A DNA stretch of 37,884 nt from JBBRLA01 sp038231615 (GCA_038231615.1 JBBRLA010000003.1:1-37884), one strand, 5' to 3'. Positions 24,769 through 33,008 are shown, counted from the first letter of the stretch. Made by a program: numbers and translations. The notes: generated from the letters alone by a model not told the origin.

Positions 24769-26511
24769 TCAACTCTGGGGCGTCTCGTCCCCGGGCCTGG
24801 GCTGGGGTCCCGCCGCGGTCCGCTGCCATACCGGCCCCCACTCCGTCTTGCGCAGGCGCAGAAGCTCCCGGTCGATGGCCATGAGCAGCGGGCGCACCGT
24901 CTCCTGCTCGGTGGCCGAGAGCGCCACCGCCTCCTGTGCCGTCGACAAGAGCTGCCACTGATCGGGGGTCATCCGATCGACCTTGTTGTACACCAGGATG
25001 CGCGGCTTCCCCGAGAGGGACAGCTCGTCAAGGATGCGGTTCACCGCCAGCACCTGCGCCTCCGCTGCCGGGTCGCTGGCGTCGACCACCTGGACCAGCA
25101 GGTCGGCGTCCTCCAGTTCTTCCAAGGTGGCGCGGAAGGCATTTTTCAGGTCCGCGGGCAGATCGCGAATAAACCCCACCGTATCCGTGATGATCAGCTC
25201 CCGCTCGTCGGGGAAGCGCAGCCGCCGGCTGGTCGGGTCCAGCGTGGCGAAGAGCTTGTTCTCCGCCAGCACGTTGCCGTGGGTCAGGGTGTTCAGCAAC
25301 GTGGACTTCCCCGCGTTGGTGTAGCCGACGATGGCCACCACCGGCAGCTCGCGCCGGCCGCGCAGCTTCCGCCGTTCCTGCCGGCGCTGTCCCAGGCGGC
25401 CGATCTCCTTCTCCAGGAGGGTGATGCGCTCGCGGGCCCGGCGGCGGTTGATCTCCAGCTTGGTCTCCCCCGGGCCTCGTCCGCCGATGCCGCCGGTCAG
25501 GCGCGACATCATGGTGTTCTTCTCGACCAGGCGCGGCAGGGTGTACTTGAGCTGCGCCAGCTCGACCTGGATCTTTCCGTCCCGGCTCTGGGCGTGCTGG
25601 GCGAAAATGTCGAGGATCAGCATGGTCCGATCGATGACCTTCAGCTCTGTCGTCGCCGAGATGGTCCGGGCCTGCGCCGGGGTCAGGTCTGGGTCGAAGA
25701 CCAAAAGCGTCGCGTCCCGCTGGAGCGCCCGCATGACCACCTCGTCCAGCTTGCCCTTGCCCAAAAGGAACCGCGGGTCGCCCACCGGCCGCCGCTGGGT
25801 GACCATGTCCAGCACCCGCAGCCCGGCGGTGCGGCACAGCTCGCGCAGTTCCGTCCCCCGGGCCGTAGCGTCCATCTCCGAATGCGAGACCCCCTTCTTG
25901 CCCCCCGCCCGCGTCGATAAAATGACCTGCACCACCACTGCCCGGTCGGAACCGTCGTCCACCACGGCGGCCTCTGCCGCCTTGCGAGCGAATTCTTCCT
26001 CCAGCGTGCCGATCAGTTCGTCGAACTGGATGCGCATGTCGTGGATCGGCTGCGGCGGCAGTTCGTTCCACAGGCGCTGCTCCGGGTTTTCTGGCAGCAG
26101 ATGGGCCGCCATCAGCTTGTCCGGCCTCCCTCCGGGGCGCATCCCGATGGCCGCCACCAGGTCCAGACGCAGCTTCGCCAGGTCCGTCAGGTCGTCGTGG
26201 GTCAGCGGCTCCGACTTCAGGTGGGTGTGGACCAGCCGCAGGCCGCGGAAACGGCCCCGCCCCGCCCGGTGCCGTCCCAGGTCCGGCAGGTTGAGCCGGG
26301 TCATGTCCCCCACCACCACCCGCTCCACGTTGCCGGCGCGGTTCAAAAGCACGCCCACTTGCCGCTGCACCTCGGTGGAGCACTCGCACAAAAAGGTGGC
26401 CAGTTCTTCGGAGACGATCTCACTGGCGCCGACCCGGCGGCGGTAGATGCGCTCCAGCATGCGCTGCTGTCTGGGCTTCAGGCCGGTGACGTTCCCTTCA
26501 AGGAGGTTCAT
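24769..26511 (-). CDS. hflX: GTPase HflX
   Basis: A 580-residue HflX. The HflX-specific N-terminal domain includes DPRFLLGKGKLDEVVMRALQ near 245-264 and the GGIGGRGPGETKLE glycine-rich loop at 340-353. The G domain follows: G1 GYTNAGKST at 396-404, G3 DTVGF at 443-447, G4 NKVD at 509-512. HflX binds the ribosome and splits or rescues stalled 70S under heat stress. The protein is about 150 residues longer than E. coli HflX at the N-terminus; this extended region (1-180) is found in some phyla and may add RNA or nucleotide interactions. It starts 32 bp from the divergent HD-GYP gene, so promoters must overlap. Confidence 0.9.
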   Translation of the reverse strand: MNLLEGNVTGLKPRQQRMLERIYRRRVGASEIVSEELATFLCECSTEVQRQVGVLLNRAGNVERVVVGDMTRLNLPDLGRHRAGRGRFRGLRLVHTHLKSEPLTHDDLTDLAKLRLDLVAAIGMRPGGRPDKLMAAHLLPENPEQRLWNELPPQPIHDMRIQFDELIGTLEEEFARKAAEAAVVDDGSDRAVVVQVILSTRAGGKKGVSHSEMDATARGTELRELCRTAGLRVLDMVTQRRPVGDPRFLLGKGKLDEVVMRALQRDATLLVFDPDLTPAQARTISATTELKVIDRTMLILDIFAQHAQSRDGKIQVELAQLKYTLPRLVEKNTMMSRLTGGIGGRGPGETKLEINRRRARERITLLEKEIGRLGQRRQERRKLRGRRELPVVAIVGYTNAGKSTLLNTLTHGNVLAENKLFATLDPTSRRLRFPDERELIITDTVGFIRDLPADLKNAFRATLEELEDADLLVQVVDASDPAAEAQVLAVNRILDELSLSGKPRILVYNKVDRMTPDQWQLLSTAQEAVALSATEQETVRPLLMAIDRELLRLRKTEWGPVWQRTAAGPQPRPGDETPQS

Positions 26512-26543
26512 GTAGACCGCTTACCGTAGCACGGCCTTCCCCT

Positions 26544-27674
26544 GTGCTACACTTCACTCCAGTGCCGGGTCGAACTTTACCGACCTCGTCGGCCTCGTCG
26601 GCGGCCTCGCGGGTCCTGGTCATTCATGCTAACCCGGCGGTCCTTTCCGCGGTGCGGGATGCCCTTTCCCCGATGATCGAGGTCGACACCATCCGGGCCG
26701 GCGAGGAGGTCGCCAGGCGCCTTGCCGACCTGGACTATGGCGTCATTCTTCTGGATGCCCACCACCCCGAACTGCTCGGCGGCCAGCTCTTCTACCAGAT
26801 CGTTGCCGCCGCCCCCGATGCCCTGATCATCCTGCTCGGCGCCCGCGAAGAGGACGTGCGGCCCCTGGAAGAAATCGAGGCCGCCGCCGGCCGCGTCTTC
26901 CGCTATTTCGGCGGCCCCGGCGAGTGGGGTGCGCTAAAGGGCACCGTGCGCGAGGCCCTGCGCCTGCACCGCCTGGAGCGCGAAAAGCAAGAGCTGGTCC
27001 GCAAGCTTTACGGCGAATACGCCAAGCTTCAGAAGCGCGAGAAGCTGCTTGACGTGGTGGTCCGCGAGCGCACCCGCGAGCTGGAGGTGGCCTATGAGCA
27101 ACTCCAGGCCTCCGCCCGGCAGGCCATCCTGGGTTTCGCCGAGGCCATCGAGGCCAAGGACGCCTACACCAAGGGGCACTGTGGCCGGGTCGCCATCTAC
27201 TCCATGGCCCTGGCCCGGGAGTGCGGCCTGCCCGAGGACGAGCTTCAGCTCATCGAGTTCGGCGCCTTCCTTCACGACATCGGCAAGATCGGCGTGCGCG
27301 ATGCAGTGCTGCTGAAGCCGGGGCCGCTGGATGAGTCTGAATGGACCCATATGCGCAGCCACCCGCTGGTCGGCTACCAGATCGCCTCGCAGGTCGACAT
27401 GCTCAAGCCGATGGTCTCCTGCGTCCGCAACCACCACGAGCGCTGGGACGGCACCGGCTATCCCGACAACCTCAAGGCCGAGGGCATCCCGCTGGCCGCC
27501 CGCATCGTCTGCCTGGCCGACGCCTACGACGCCATGGCCACCGACCGCCCCTACCCGCGCGCCATGTCCCCCGAACAATGCGACCAGGCCATGCGCCGGC
27601 AAGCGGGGGTGCAATTCGACCCCGCCCTGGTGGAGATCTTCATCTCTCGCGGGATTGCCAAGCTTTTCGGCTGA
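26544..27674 (+). CDS. Receiver plus HD-GYP cyclic-di-GMP phosphodiesterase
   Basis: A 376-residue response regulator. Residues 22-140 form a receiver-like domain with Asp71 in ILLDAHHPELLGG. A helical linker (140-200) leads to the HD-GYP domain: HD pair at 244-245 in FLHDIGKIG, HHERWDGTGYP at 297-307 with the GYP triad, and the rest of the metal-binding set present. HD-GYP enzymes hydrolyse cyclic di-GMP to pGpG or GMP. All key residues are there, so it is likely active. Start is GTG 26544 but other GTGs nearby are possible. It is divergent from hflX and ends 19 bp before the glycosyltransferase gene. Confidence 0.85.
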   Translation: MLHFTPVPGRTLPTSSASSAASRVLVIHANPAVLSAVRDALSPMIEVDTIRAGEEVARRLADLDYGVILLDAHHPELLGGQLFYQIVAAAPDALIILLGAREEDVRPLEEIEAAAGRVFRYFGGPGEWGALKGTVREALRLHRLEREKQELVRKLYGEYAKLQKREKLLDVVVRERTRELEVAYEQLQASARQAILGFAEAIEAKDAYTKGHCGRVAIYSMALARECGLPEDELQLIEFGAFLHDIGKIGVRDAVLLKPGPLDESEWTHMRSHPLVGYQIASQVDMLKPMVSCVRNHHERWDGTGYPDNLKAEGIPLAARIVCLADAYDAMATDRPYPRAMSPEQCDQAMRRQAGVQFDPALVEIFISRGIAKLFG

Positions 27675-27693
27675 GTGCTATAACGCCGCGCCA

Positions 27694-29139
27694 ATGACCG
27701 TCTCAAAACCCAATCCCTTGCGCGTCCTCATCGTCTCCTACAGCTTTCCCCCGGTCGGCGGGGCCGGGGTGCAGCGCGTCCTCAAGCTGTGCAAGTACCT
27801 GCCCGGCCAGGGTGTCACTCCCAGCGTGCTCACCGTGAAGAACCCCTCGGTCCCGGTGCGCGACGAGACCCTGGCTGGCGACCTGCCCCCCGGCATGGAG
27901 GTCCTGCGCACCCGCACCCTGGAGCCGGGCTATGGCCTGAAGCAGGCGGCCTGGCGCGTCAGCGCCGAGGAAAAGACGAGCGTCAGCGCCGAGGAAAAGA
28001 CGAGCGTCAGCGCCGAGGAAAAGACCCGCGTCAGCGCCGGAGAGAAGGATCGGAAAAACCAGAAAACTGCCCCGAGCCGGCTCTCGCGCATGGCCCGGCC
28101 CCTCTTCGGCCTCGCCAGGCAGCTTCTCTTCCCCGACCCACAGGTGCTCTGGCAGCCCGGGGCGCAAGGGGCCCTGTTCGGCCGGCTCTATCGCCGCCAC
28201 CCGGATGACGTGGTGCTGATCAGCGGCCCGCCCTTCTCCCAGTTCTTGCTGGCCCCGCTCTCCCGCCTGCGCCCCGGGGTCGGGGTGGTCCTGGACTACC
28301 GCGACGAATGGATCACCACTCGCAGCACCTACGAGATGACGGGCAGCCGCCTGGCCGCGGCCCTGGGCGACCCTTTGGAGTCGGCCCTCCTGCGCTGTGC
28401 CCACATGGTCACCACCGCCACTGAGGAGTTCCGCGAAAACCTCCTGCACCGCTTCCCCTTCCTTCTGCCCGCCCGCGTCCACGCCATCCCCAACGGCTAC
28501 GATCCCGACGACTTCCCGCAGGAACTTCCCACCCCGCCCAAGGACCGCTTCGTCCTGTCCTACGCCGGGACCCTTTTCAAGCTGACCAGCCCCCGCGGCC
28601 TGCTCGGTGCCATCCGTCGCCTGCACCGAGACGAGCCGGCCCTGGCCCGCCTGCTGGAAGTCCGCTTTATGGGGCGCATCGTCGACACCGAGGAGGCCGA
28701 CTTCGCCGGCACCGAGGCCCTGGGGGTGCGCCGCATGGGCTACCTGGACCACCACCTTGTACTTGCCGAGCAGGCCCGGAGCCACCTGTGCCTGTGCCTG
28801 CTCGACGATGTACCCGGCAACGAACGCATCTACCCGGGAAAGATCTTCGAGCTCATGTACCTGCGGCGCCCCTGCCTGACCCTGGCCCCACAAGGGGCCC
28901 TCACCCGCCTTTCCGCCCGGCACCAACTGGGCGACGTGCTTCCCCCCCGCGACGAGGCGGCCATCGCCGCCCTGCTTTCCCGCAAGCTGCGCGCCTTTCG
29001 CGACGGTACCTATAACGCCGAGGCGGCCCCGGTGGACATCTCCCGCTACCACCGCCGCGCCCTGGCCGCCGAGTTCGCCCGGGTGATGCGCCTCTCGCGG
29101 GAACTGGCTTCCGCGACCCCGCGGAGACTTTTCATTTGA
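27694..29139 (+). CDS. GT4-family glycosyltransferase with in-frame repeat
   Basis: A 481-residue glycosyltransferase. The N-terminus LRVLIVSYSFPPVGGAGVQR and the C-terminal GNERIYPGKIFELMYLRRPC (which holds the E-x7-E-like nucleotide-sugar region) identify a GT4/GT1-type GT-B enzyme. VHAIPNGYDPDDFP is the usual hinge signature. Acceptor and sugar are unknown; no polysaccharide cluster is adjacent. Odd feature: residues about 89-118 contain the octapeptide VSAEEKTS repeated (three full copies and one partial), encoded by 24-bp tandem DNA repeats at 27958-28045, an insertion in the N-terminal half that is absent from ordinary family members. It starts 19 bp after the HD-GYP gene and may share its transcript. 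Confidence 0.85.
   Translation: MTVSKPNPLRVLIVSYSFPPVGGAGVQRVLKLCKYLPGQGVTPSVLTVKNPSVPVRDETLAGDLPPGMEVLRTRTLEPGYGLKQAAWRVSAEEKTSVSAEEKTSVSAEEKTRVSAGEKDRKNQKTAPSRLSRMARPLFGLARQLLFPDPQVLWQPGAQGALFGRLYRRHPDDVVLISGPPFSQFLLAPLSRLRPGVGVVLDYRDEWITTRSTYEMTGSRLAAALGDPLESALLRCAHMVTTATEEFRENLLHRFPFLLPARVHAIPNGYDPDDFPQELPTPPKDRFVLSYAGTLFKLTSPRGLLGAIRRLHRDEPALARLLEVRFMGRIVDTEEADFAGTEALGVRRMGYLDHHLVLAEQARSHLCLCLLDDVPGNERIYPGKIFELMYLRRPCLTLAPQGALTRLSARHQLGDVLPPRDEAAIAALLSRKLRAFRDGTYNAEAAPVDISRYHRRALAAEFARVMRLSRELASATPRRLFI
27958..28045 (+). repeat. 24-bp in-frame tandem repeat in glycosyltransferase gene
   Basis: Units start at 27958, 27982, 28006 and 28030 (last partial and diverged). The first two are identical and the third differs near its end. 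Since 24 is a multiple of three, copy-number change would alter protein length without frameshifting. Confidence 0.85.
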
Positions 29140-29174
29140 CCCAGGGGTCGTCGAGTCCGTAGGCTTTGCGGTCC

Positions 29175-29193
29175 CGCGCAGGAAGTCTGCGCG
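29175..29193 (+). promoter_or_regulatory. Hairpin between glycosyltransferase and HD genes
   Basis: CGCGCAG, loop GAAGT, CTGCGCG form a perfect 7-bp stem in the 98-bp gap. It may be a terminator of the upstream gene or a leader structure of the HD gene. There is no T-run. Confidence 0.3.
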
Positions 29194-29237
29194 CGGCCCG
29201 TCCGTAGATTCATCAGGTCCCCAACACGAAGAGCACC

Positions 29238-30263
29238 ATGACCCCCGATCTCACCATGGAGTTGCGCAACCCCACCGATCCTGCCTGGATTTTCGCTGCG
29301 GGGCGCCTTCTGTCCCAGCGCCCCATCGACGACACCGGCGCCGACGTTCAGGTCCCGGCGTGGGTCCCAGGCCAGGCGCCGACCCCGCCGACTGGCGTCC
29401 TGCGCGACCTGCTCCATGCCGCGCAGGACCAGTCCGAGGCCTGTCGGGGGCTGGACCCCGAGATCGTGCGCCGGGAGCTAGAGGCCATCATCATGTCCCA
29501 CTCCGCCGGGACCGGCCTTCAGTGGCTGCACGACACCGGCGTCCTGCGGATCTGGCTGCCCGAGCTGGCCGCCACCGTGGACTTCTCCCAGGAGGCCGGG
29601 CGGCGCCACAAAGATGTCTGGGAACACACCAAGCAGGTGGTCTTCCAGTCCGAGCCGCGCACCTTGGTGCGCTGGGCGGCGCTGCTCCACGATGTCGGCA
29701 AGGTGCCGACCCGCACCTTCACCAACGACGGCAAGGTCCACTTCCACCGGCACTCCGAGGTGGGCGCTCGCATGTTCGAGGACGTCGGCCGCCGCCTGGG
29801 CTTTGACCGGCAGACCCACAAGACCCTGCGTTTCCTGATCCTGCACCACCTGCGCGCCAACCAGTACGTCGAGACCTGGACCGACTCGGCGGTGCGGCGA
29901 TTCGACCGGGAGATGGACCATCACTTGACCGACCTGCTCGACCTGTCCCGGGCCGACATCACTTCTCGGCGGCCGGGCAAGCGGCAGCAGGCCTTGCTGT
30001 CCATCTCGACCCTGTCCAAGCGCATCGACGGACTGCGTGAGGAAGACGCGGTGCTGCCCCTTTTGCCCACCGGCATCGGCAGCGTGATCATGGAGCACTT
30101 CCGCCTGCCGCCCTCGCGGATGATCGGCGACCTGAAGCACGCACTGGAGCGCGCCGTGCAGGACGGCACCCTGGAACCGCGCCGCGAGGCCGATTACTAC
30201 CTGGTCCACGTGGAGAAACTACTGGGGGAGGCCGCGCCGGCCCCCCGCATCTGCCAGGAGTGA
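29238..30263 (+). CDS. HD-domain protein like a headless CCA-adding enzyme
   Basis: A 341-residue HD-superfamily protein. The metal-binding histidines and aspartate are visible: VWEHTKQVV, ALLHDVGKVPTRTF, HFHRHSEVGARMF, LILHHLRANQY. The order and the sequence around RRELEAIIMSHSAGTGLQWL, DTGVLRIWLPEL match the C-terminal half of bacterial tRNA nucleotidyltransferases/poly(A) polymerases, but the N-terminal nucleotidyltransferase head (GGxVRD, DxD) is missing; only an unrelated stretch of about 60 residues stands there. It could be a phosphohydrolase derived from a CCA enzyme. It is followed by the macro-domain gene after 3 bp, so the pair is an operon. ATG 29238 start is preceded by GAAGAG. 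Confidence 0.75.
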   Translation: MTPDLTMELRNPTDPAWIFAAGRLLSQRPIDDTGADVQVPAWVPGQAPTPPTGVLRDLLHAAQDQSEACRGLDPEIVRRELEAIIMSHSAGTGLQWLHDTGVLRIWLPELAATVDFSQEAGRRHKDVWEHTKQVVFQSEPRTLVRWAALLHDVGKVPTRTFTNDGKVHFHRHSEVGARMFEDVGRRLGFDRQTHKTLRFLILHHLRANQYVETWTDSAVRRFDREMDHHLTDLLDLSRADITSRRPGKRQQALLSISTLSKRIDGLREEDAVLPLLPTGIGSVIMEHFRLPPSRMIGDLKHALERAVQDGTLEPRREADYYLVHVEKLLGEAAPAPRICQE

Positions 30264-30266
30264 ACC

Positions 30267-30875
30267 GTGCCCCTCCATCTGCATCTCTGCGACCGCAACA
30301 ACCCCCTGTGCGACGCCTGGGAGCGGGAATTTTCCGGCATGCCCCTGGTGACCGTACACCTCGATGACTTCTTCTCCGTGGAGGCCGACATCATGGTCTC
30401 GGGGGGCAACAGCCACGGCTTCATGGACGCCGGGCTGGAACTGGCCATCTCGCTGAAGATCGGCTGGCATGTCCAGGAGCGTCTGCGGGAACTCCTCCTG
30501 CGGGAGCAGGACGGGGTGCTGCCCGTGGGGCAGGCGGTGTCCATTCCCACCGATGACCGGCGCTGGCCGATGTTGATCCTGGCGCCGACCATGTGGGTGC
30601 CTTTGGACGTGTCGCGCACCCTGCATCCCTACCTGGCGGCGCGGGCCGCCCTGCGCTTCTATCGGGAGATCGACCAGCGCGAGCCCCAGATGCGCCACCT
30701 GCTGATGCCGGGGCTGGGCACGGGCCTGGGGCGGGTCACCCCGGGGGTCTGCGCCGGGCAGATGCGCCGGGCCTACGAAGAGGTCATCCTTCACCGCAGC
30801 TTCCTGCCCCGGACCCCCGAAGCGGCCCACGAGGACTACCTGCACCTCATCGGCGGCGAAGAGAAAGAGGGTTAG
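30267..30875 (+). CDS. Macro-domain protein
   Basis: A 202-residue macro domain, a family that binds or hydrolyses ADP-ribose derivatives. VSGGNSHGFMDAGLELAIS near 44-62 is the family's S-x-x-N-x-x-G-F-M-D/G-G-x-D loop, LAPTMWVPLDVSRTLHPYLA and MPGLGTGLGRVTPGVCAGQM complete the pattern. It resembles the phage-tail-associated macro group. It starts with GTG at 30267, with AGGAG about 7 bases upstream inside the end of the HD gene, 3 bp after its stop. Partner HD protein plus macro domain suggests nucleotide or ADP-ribose metabolism. The stop overlaps that of the ketosynthase gene on the other strand (TTAG, 30872-30875). Confidence 0.8.
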   Translation: MPLHLHLCDRNNPLCDAWEREFSGMPLVTVHLDDFFSVEADIMVSGGNSHGFMDAGLELAISLKIGWHVQERLRELLLREQDGVLPVGQAVSIPTDDRRWPMLILAPTMWVPLDVSRTLHPYLAARAALRFYREIDQREPQMRHLLMPGLGTGLGRVTPGVCAGQMRRAYEEVILHRSFLPRTPEAAHEDYLHLIGGEEKEG

Positions 30876-31780
30876 ACTTTCCAGAGCGCCGCCGCCGCCT
30901 GCCCGTGGCGGTCGCAGGAGAGCACCAGCGCCTGCTTCTCGCCCGTCTCGCCCAGCCGCCCGAGCAAGAGCAGCGCCCCCACTGCGCCGGTCGCCGAGGG
31001 GGCTGCGCCGGGCGTTCCGCCCATCACCCGGCAGGGCAGGGGGGTCCCATGAAGCAACGCCGCCGTGTTCTCGTCACAATAGGCGGCTCTCTCGGCGTCT
31101 CCGGGCAGCCGCCGCAGCACCTCCGCCATCGCCCCGGCTGGGTTGCTCGCCTGATACCCCGAGGCTACCGCCAGCACCCTGCCGCGGGGCCCCTGCGCCG
31201 AACCTCCCAGCAGCAGCGCCGCCGCTCCGTCTCTTGTGTCGTCATCGCCTTGCATCTGACGCAAAAACGGCGTGCCCACCTCTGCCGTCAGCACCACCGC
31301 CTGCGCCACGCGCCCCCGACGCAGCGCCCGCAAGGCCGCCGCCACTGCCAAAAGGCCCGAGGCCGCCCCGCTGACCATCGCCAGCCCCGGCCCCAAAAGC
31401 CCGTAGTGGATCGACACCATCCCCACCGGCGACGAAGGCAGGGTATGGGCGAAGAGCCGCGGGCTGGCCCCGAGCAGCGGCGTGCCGCCAGCCTGGGCCT
31501 GGGCCTGCACGCCCCGGTAGAACTCTTCATCGGTGGCGTGGCAGCCGTAGGCGGTCCCCAGGTAGACCGCCACCCGCTCCGCATCCCACCCCGCCGGCAT
31601 GGCCCCCGGCGCCGGCACCACCCCGGCATCCACGAACGCCTCGTCCACCGCGCAAAGCGAAAGCGCGCAGAGCCGATCGATCCGGAACAGCGCCACCCCC
31701 TTGCCGGCCCAGCGGTCCCGGCGCAAGGGCGCGCCTTCGTCTGGCAACACCCAGCCCGCCCCCAGAATGGCGATGCCCAC
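30872..31780 (-). CDS. Ketosynthase-like protein without active-site Cys
   Basis: A 302-residue protein starting with GTG at 31780, preceded by AAGGGG. It has the beta-ketoacyl synthase/thiolase fold: GIAILGAGWVLP at the start, AVYLGTAYGCHATDEEF, then VSGAASGLLAVAAALRALRRGR where the family has a T-A-C-S/A-S-G catalytic loop. The Cys is replaced by Ala, so condensation chemistry is not expected. GGTPGAAPSATGAVGALLL resembles the C-terminal H-x-x-G-A-x-G-A loop. It is about 100 residues shorter than ordinary synthases. Similar truncated, Cys-less KAS proteins act as chain-length factors or structural partners. It ends tail-to-tail with the macro gene and may be coupled to the small fragment at 31783. 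Confidence 0.75.
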   Translation of the reverse strand: MGIAILGAGWVLPDEGAPLRRDRWAGKGVALFRIDRLCALSLCAVDEAFVDAGVVPAPGAMPAGWDAERVAVYLGTAYGCHATDEEFYRGVQAQAQAGGTPLLGASPRLFAHTLPSSPVGMVSIHYGLLGPGLAMVSGAASGLLAVAAALRALRRGRVAQAVVLTAEVGTPFLRQMQGDDDTRDGAAALLLGGSAQGPRGRVLAVASGYQASNPAGAMAEVLRRLPGDAERAAYCDENTAALLHGTPLPCRVMGGTPGAAPSATGAVGALLLLGRLGETGEKQALVLSCDRHGQAAAALWKV

Positions 31781-31807
31781 GCTCAGGGCCGGGGCCCCTT
31801 CAACGAC
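31781..31807. repeat. 27-bp direct repeat, copy 1
   Basis: The 27 bases at 31781-31807 recur identically at 33009-33035, 1,228 bp apart and in the same orientation. Copy 1 overlaps the leader of the ketosynthase gene (ending 1 base before its start codon). The block between the copies holds the duplicated palindromes and the 21-bp tandem repeats. Confidence 0.85.
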
Positions 31808-31902
31808 CCCGGGTGCTCGGCGCGCAGGAGCTGGATGTTGCTGACGAGGTAGCCGGCGTCGATGCCATCCGCCATCGAGTTGCTGACGCAACGGTCGCTC
31901 AT
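31783..31902 (-). pseudogene. Short 3' gene fragment ahead of ketosynthase gene
   Basis: A 39-codon minus-strand frame (ATG 31902, stop at 31783) ends 2 bp before the ketosynthase start (TGAGCGTG), which is how translationally coupled genes are spaced. It reads as sensible protein (DGIDAGYLVSNIQLLRAEHP) but is far too short and loses similarity upstream of about 31900. The last residues LKGPRP are encoded in the 27-bp repeat and recur at 33011. Probably the surviving tail of an upstream operon gene lost by rearrangement. Unrecognised. Confidence 0.35.
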
Positions 31903-32148
31903 GACTACGGCCCCTTGAGGTCCACGGTCAGGTCCCAGCGCTTGTCGATGATCGCCGGGGAGTCTTGCCTTAGACATTCGGTCCATGAATGATCGTGATG
32001 CGCTCGTCTCGATTGAGTCCCAAAGAGCTTGGTGACCGAGATACGGCGGACTCGCATAACCGACCATGGAACCCGCCTCAAGTCCGCCTTGTCAAGGCCC
32101 TGCTTCATGCTTTCACGACGGCCGGCGTTTTGGCCGACCGACGCCGAG

Positions 32149-32281
32149 CGCGTGGCTTGCGGGACAATCGCGGACGTTCGCAACGTCCGCGGAGCCCGGA
32201 AAGGCCGCAATCCGAGGTGGTTTCAGCGACAGTAGATCGAGCAGGCGAGGGGGCGGCGGGCACTACACGGGATCCGGCGGA
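32149..32281. repeat. Palindrome-bearing direct repeat, copy 1
   Basis: About 133 bp that is nearly identical to 32339-32473. It contains the 23-base perfect dyad CGCGGACGTT-CGC-AACGTCCGCG at 32169-32191. No gene is convincingly encoded in it. Confidence 0.8.
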
Positions 32282-32338
32282 GCCCCGCCCTCGCCGAAGG
32301 AACTGGCAAGGCAGGTGTTGGTGTAGCAGAGGCCGACG

Positions 32339-32473
32339 CGCCTGGCTTGCTGGGATGCTCGCGGACGTTCGCAACGTCCGCGGAGCCCGGAAAGACCGCA
32401 ATCTGGGGTGGTTTCAGCGACGGTAGGGCGAGCAGGCGAGGGGGCGGCGGGCACTACACGGGATCCGGCGGCG
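32339..32473. repeat. Palindrome-bearing direct repeat, copy 2
   Basis: Second copy of the block at 32149, with the same 23-base dyad at 32360-32382. The copies differ at scattered single bases and are separated by a 57-bp unique spacer. Dyads are offset by 191 bp. Confidence 0.8.
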
Positions 32474-32918
32474 AGACTCTGAGCATTGATCCTTCACCAC
32501 GGGCAGGCCGCAGGCGCCAATCCCGGGGGTGACGCGGCCCTTCCCGCCTCTTGCGTGCCGCGGAGCGCGGTGGTGAGCAAAAAAGGTGGGTGCGGCGGCC
32601 CCTTTTGCGCTCGAAGAACGCGGCGCGGGTCCTTTCGCATGCGGCGAAGGACATGCGCAACGCGGGGTTGAACATAAAGCCTGCGCGAACGTGCACGAAC
32701 TTTGCGGCGCGGAACATGCAACCCGCGGGGAGGTCCTTCTGGATGGACCCCCCGGTCCTTTTTGGTGGGGATCCCCCCCCCTTCCGGAAGGGGGTAGGGG
32801 ACCCTCCAGAAGGCCCCCCCCTTCCTTCAGCATGGGCCCGTCCCCCGTCGCGAGAGGACCCTTCCGCGCGTTGCTTGCGCGGTCCCGCGTGATGCATGTC
32901 AGCGCGCGCAGGGGGAAT
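32474..32918. other. Gene-free, structure-rich stretch
   Basis: I see no credible gene here. It holds nested dyads: CCTTCTGGA (32735-32743) pairs with TCCAGAAGG (32805-32813), enclosing the 18-base palindrome CCCCCTTCCGGAAGGGGG at 32777-32794. Runs of 7-9 C/G flank it. Frames through it are open only because of base composition. Confidence 0.5.
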
Positions 32919-33002
32919 GCTTGCAACCACGGGCGACATGCTCGCAACCACGGGCGACATGCCCACAACCACGGGGATAACGCCCGCAACCACGGGGATG
33001 CT
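32919..33002. repeat. Four 21-bp tandem repeats
   Basis: Units start at 32919, 32940, 32961 and 32982; each carries CAACCACGGG and ends in a GCGACAT or GGATAAC/GGATGCT variant. The first two are almost identical. There are no spacers, so it is not CRISPR. Frames on both strands translate as heptapeptide repeats, but no gene is supported. It ends 6 bp before the second 27-bp repeat. Confidence 0.85.
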
Positions 33003-33008
33003 GCCTGT

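Noticed and set aside
32149..32473. Integron attC sites for toxin-antitoxin cassettes
   Set aside because: The dyads are fully symmetrical and no GTTRRRY core, simple-site spacer or integrase is visible.
32414..32993. Long frames on both strands across the repeat-rich stretch
   Set aside because: They reflect base composition and tandem repeats; there is no ribosome-binding site, domain or consistent codon bias.
32919..33002. CRISPR-like repeat array
   Set aside because: The 21-bp units are back to back, without spacers, and no cas gene is present.
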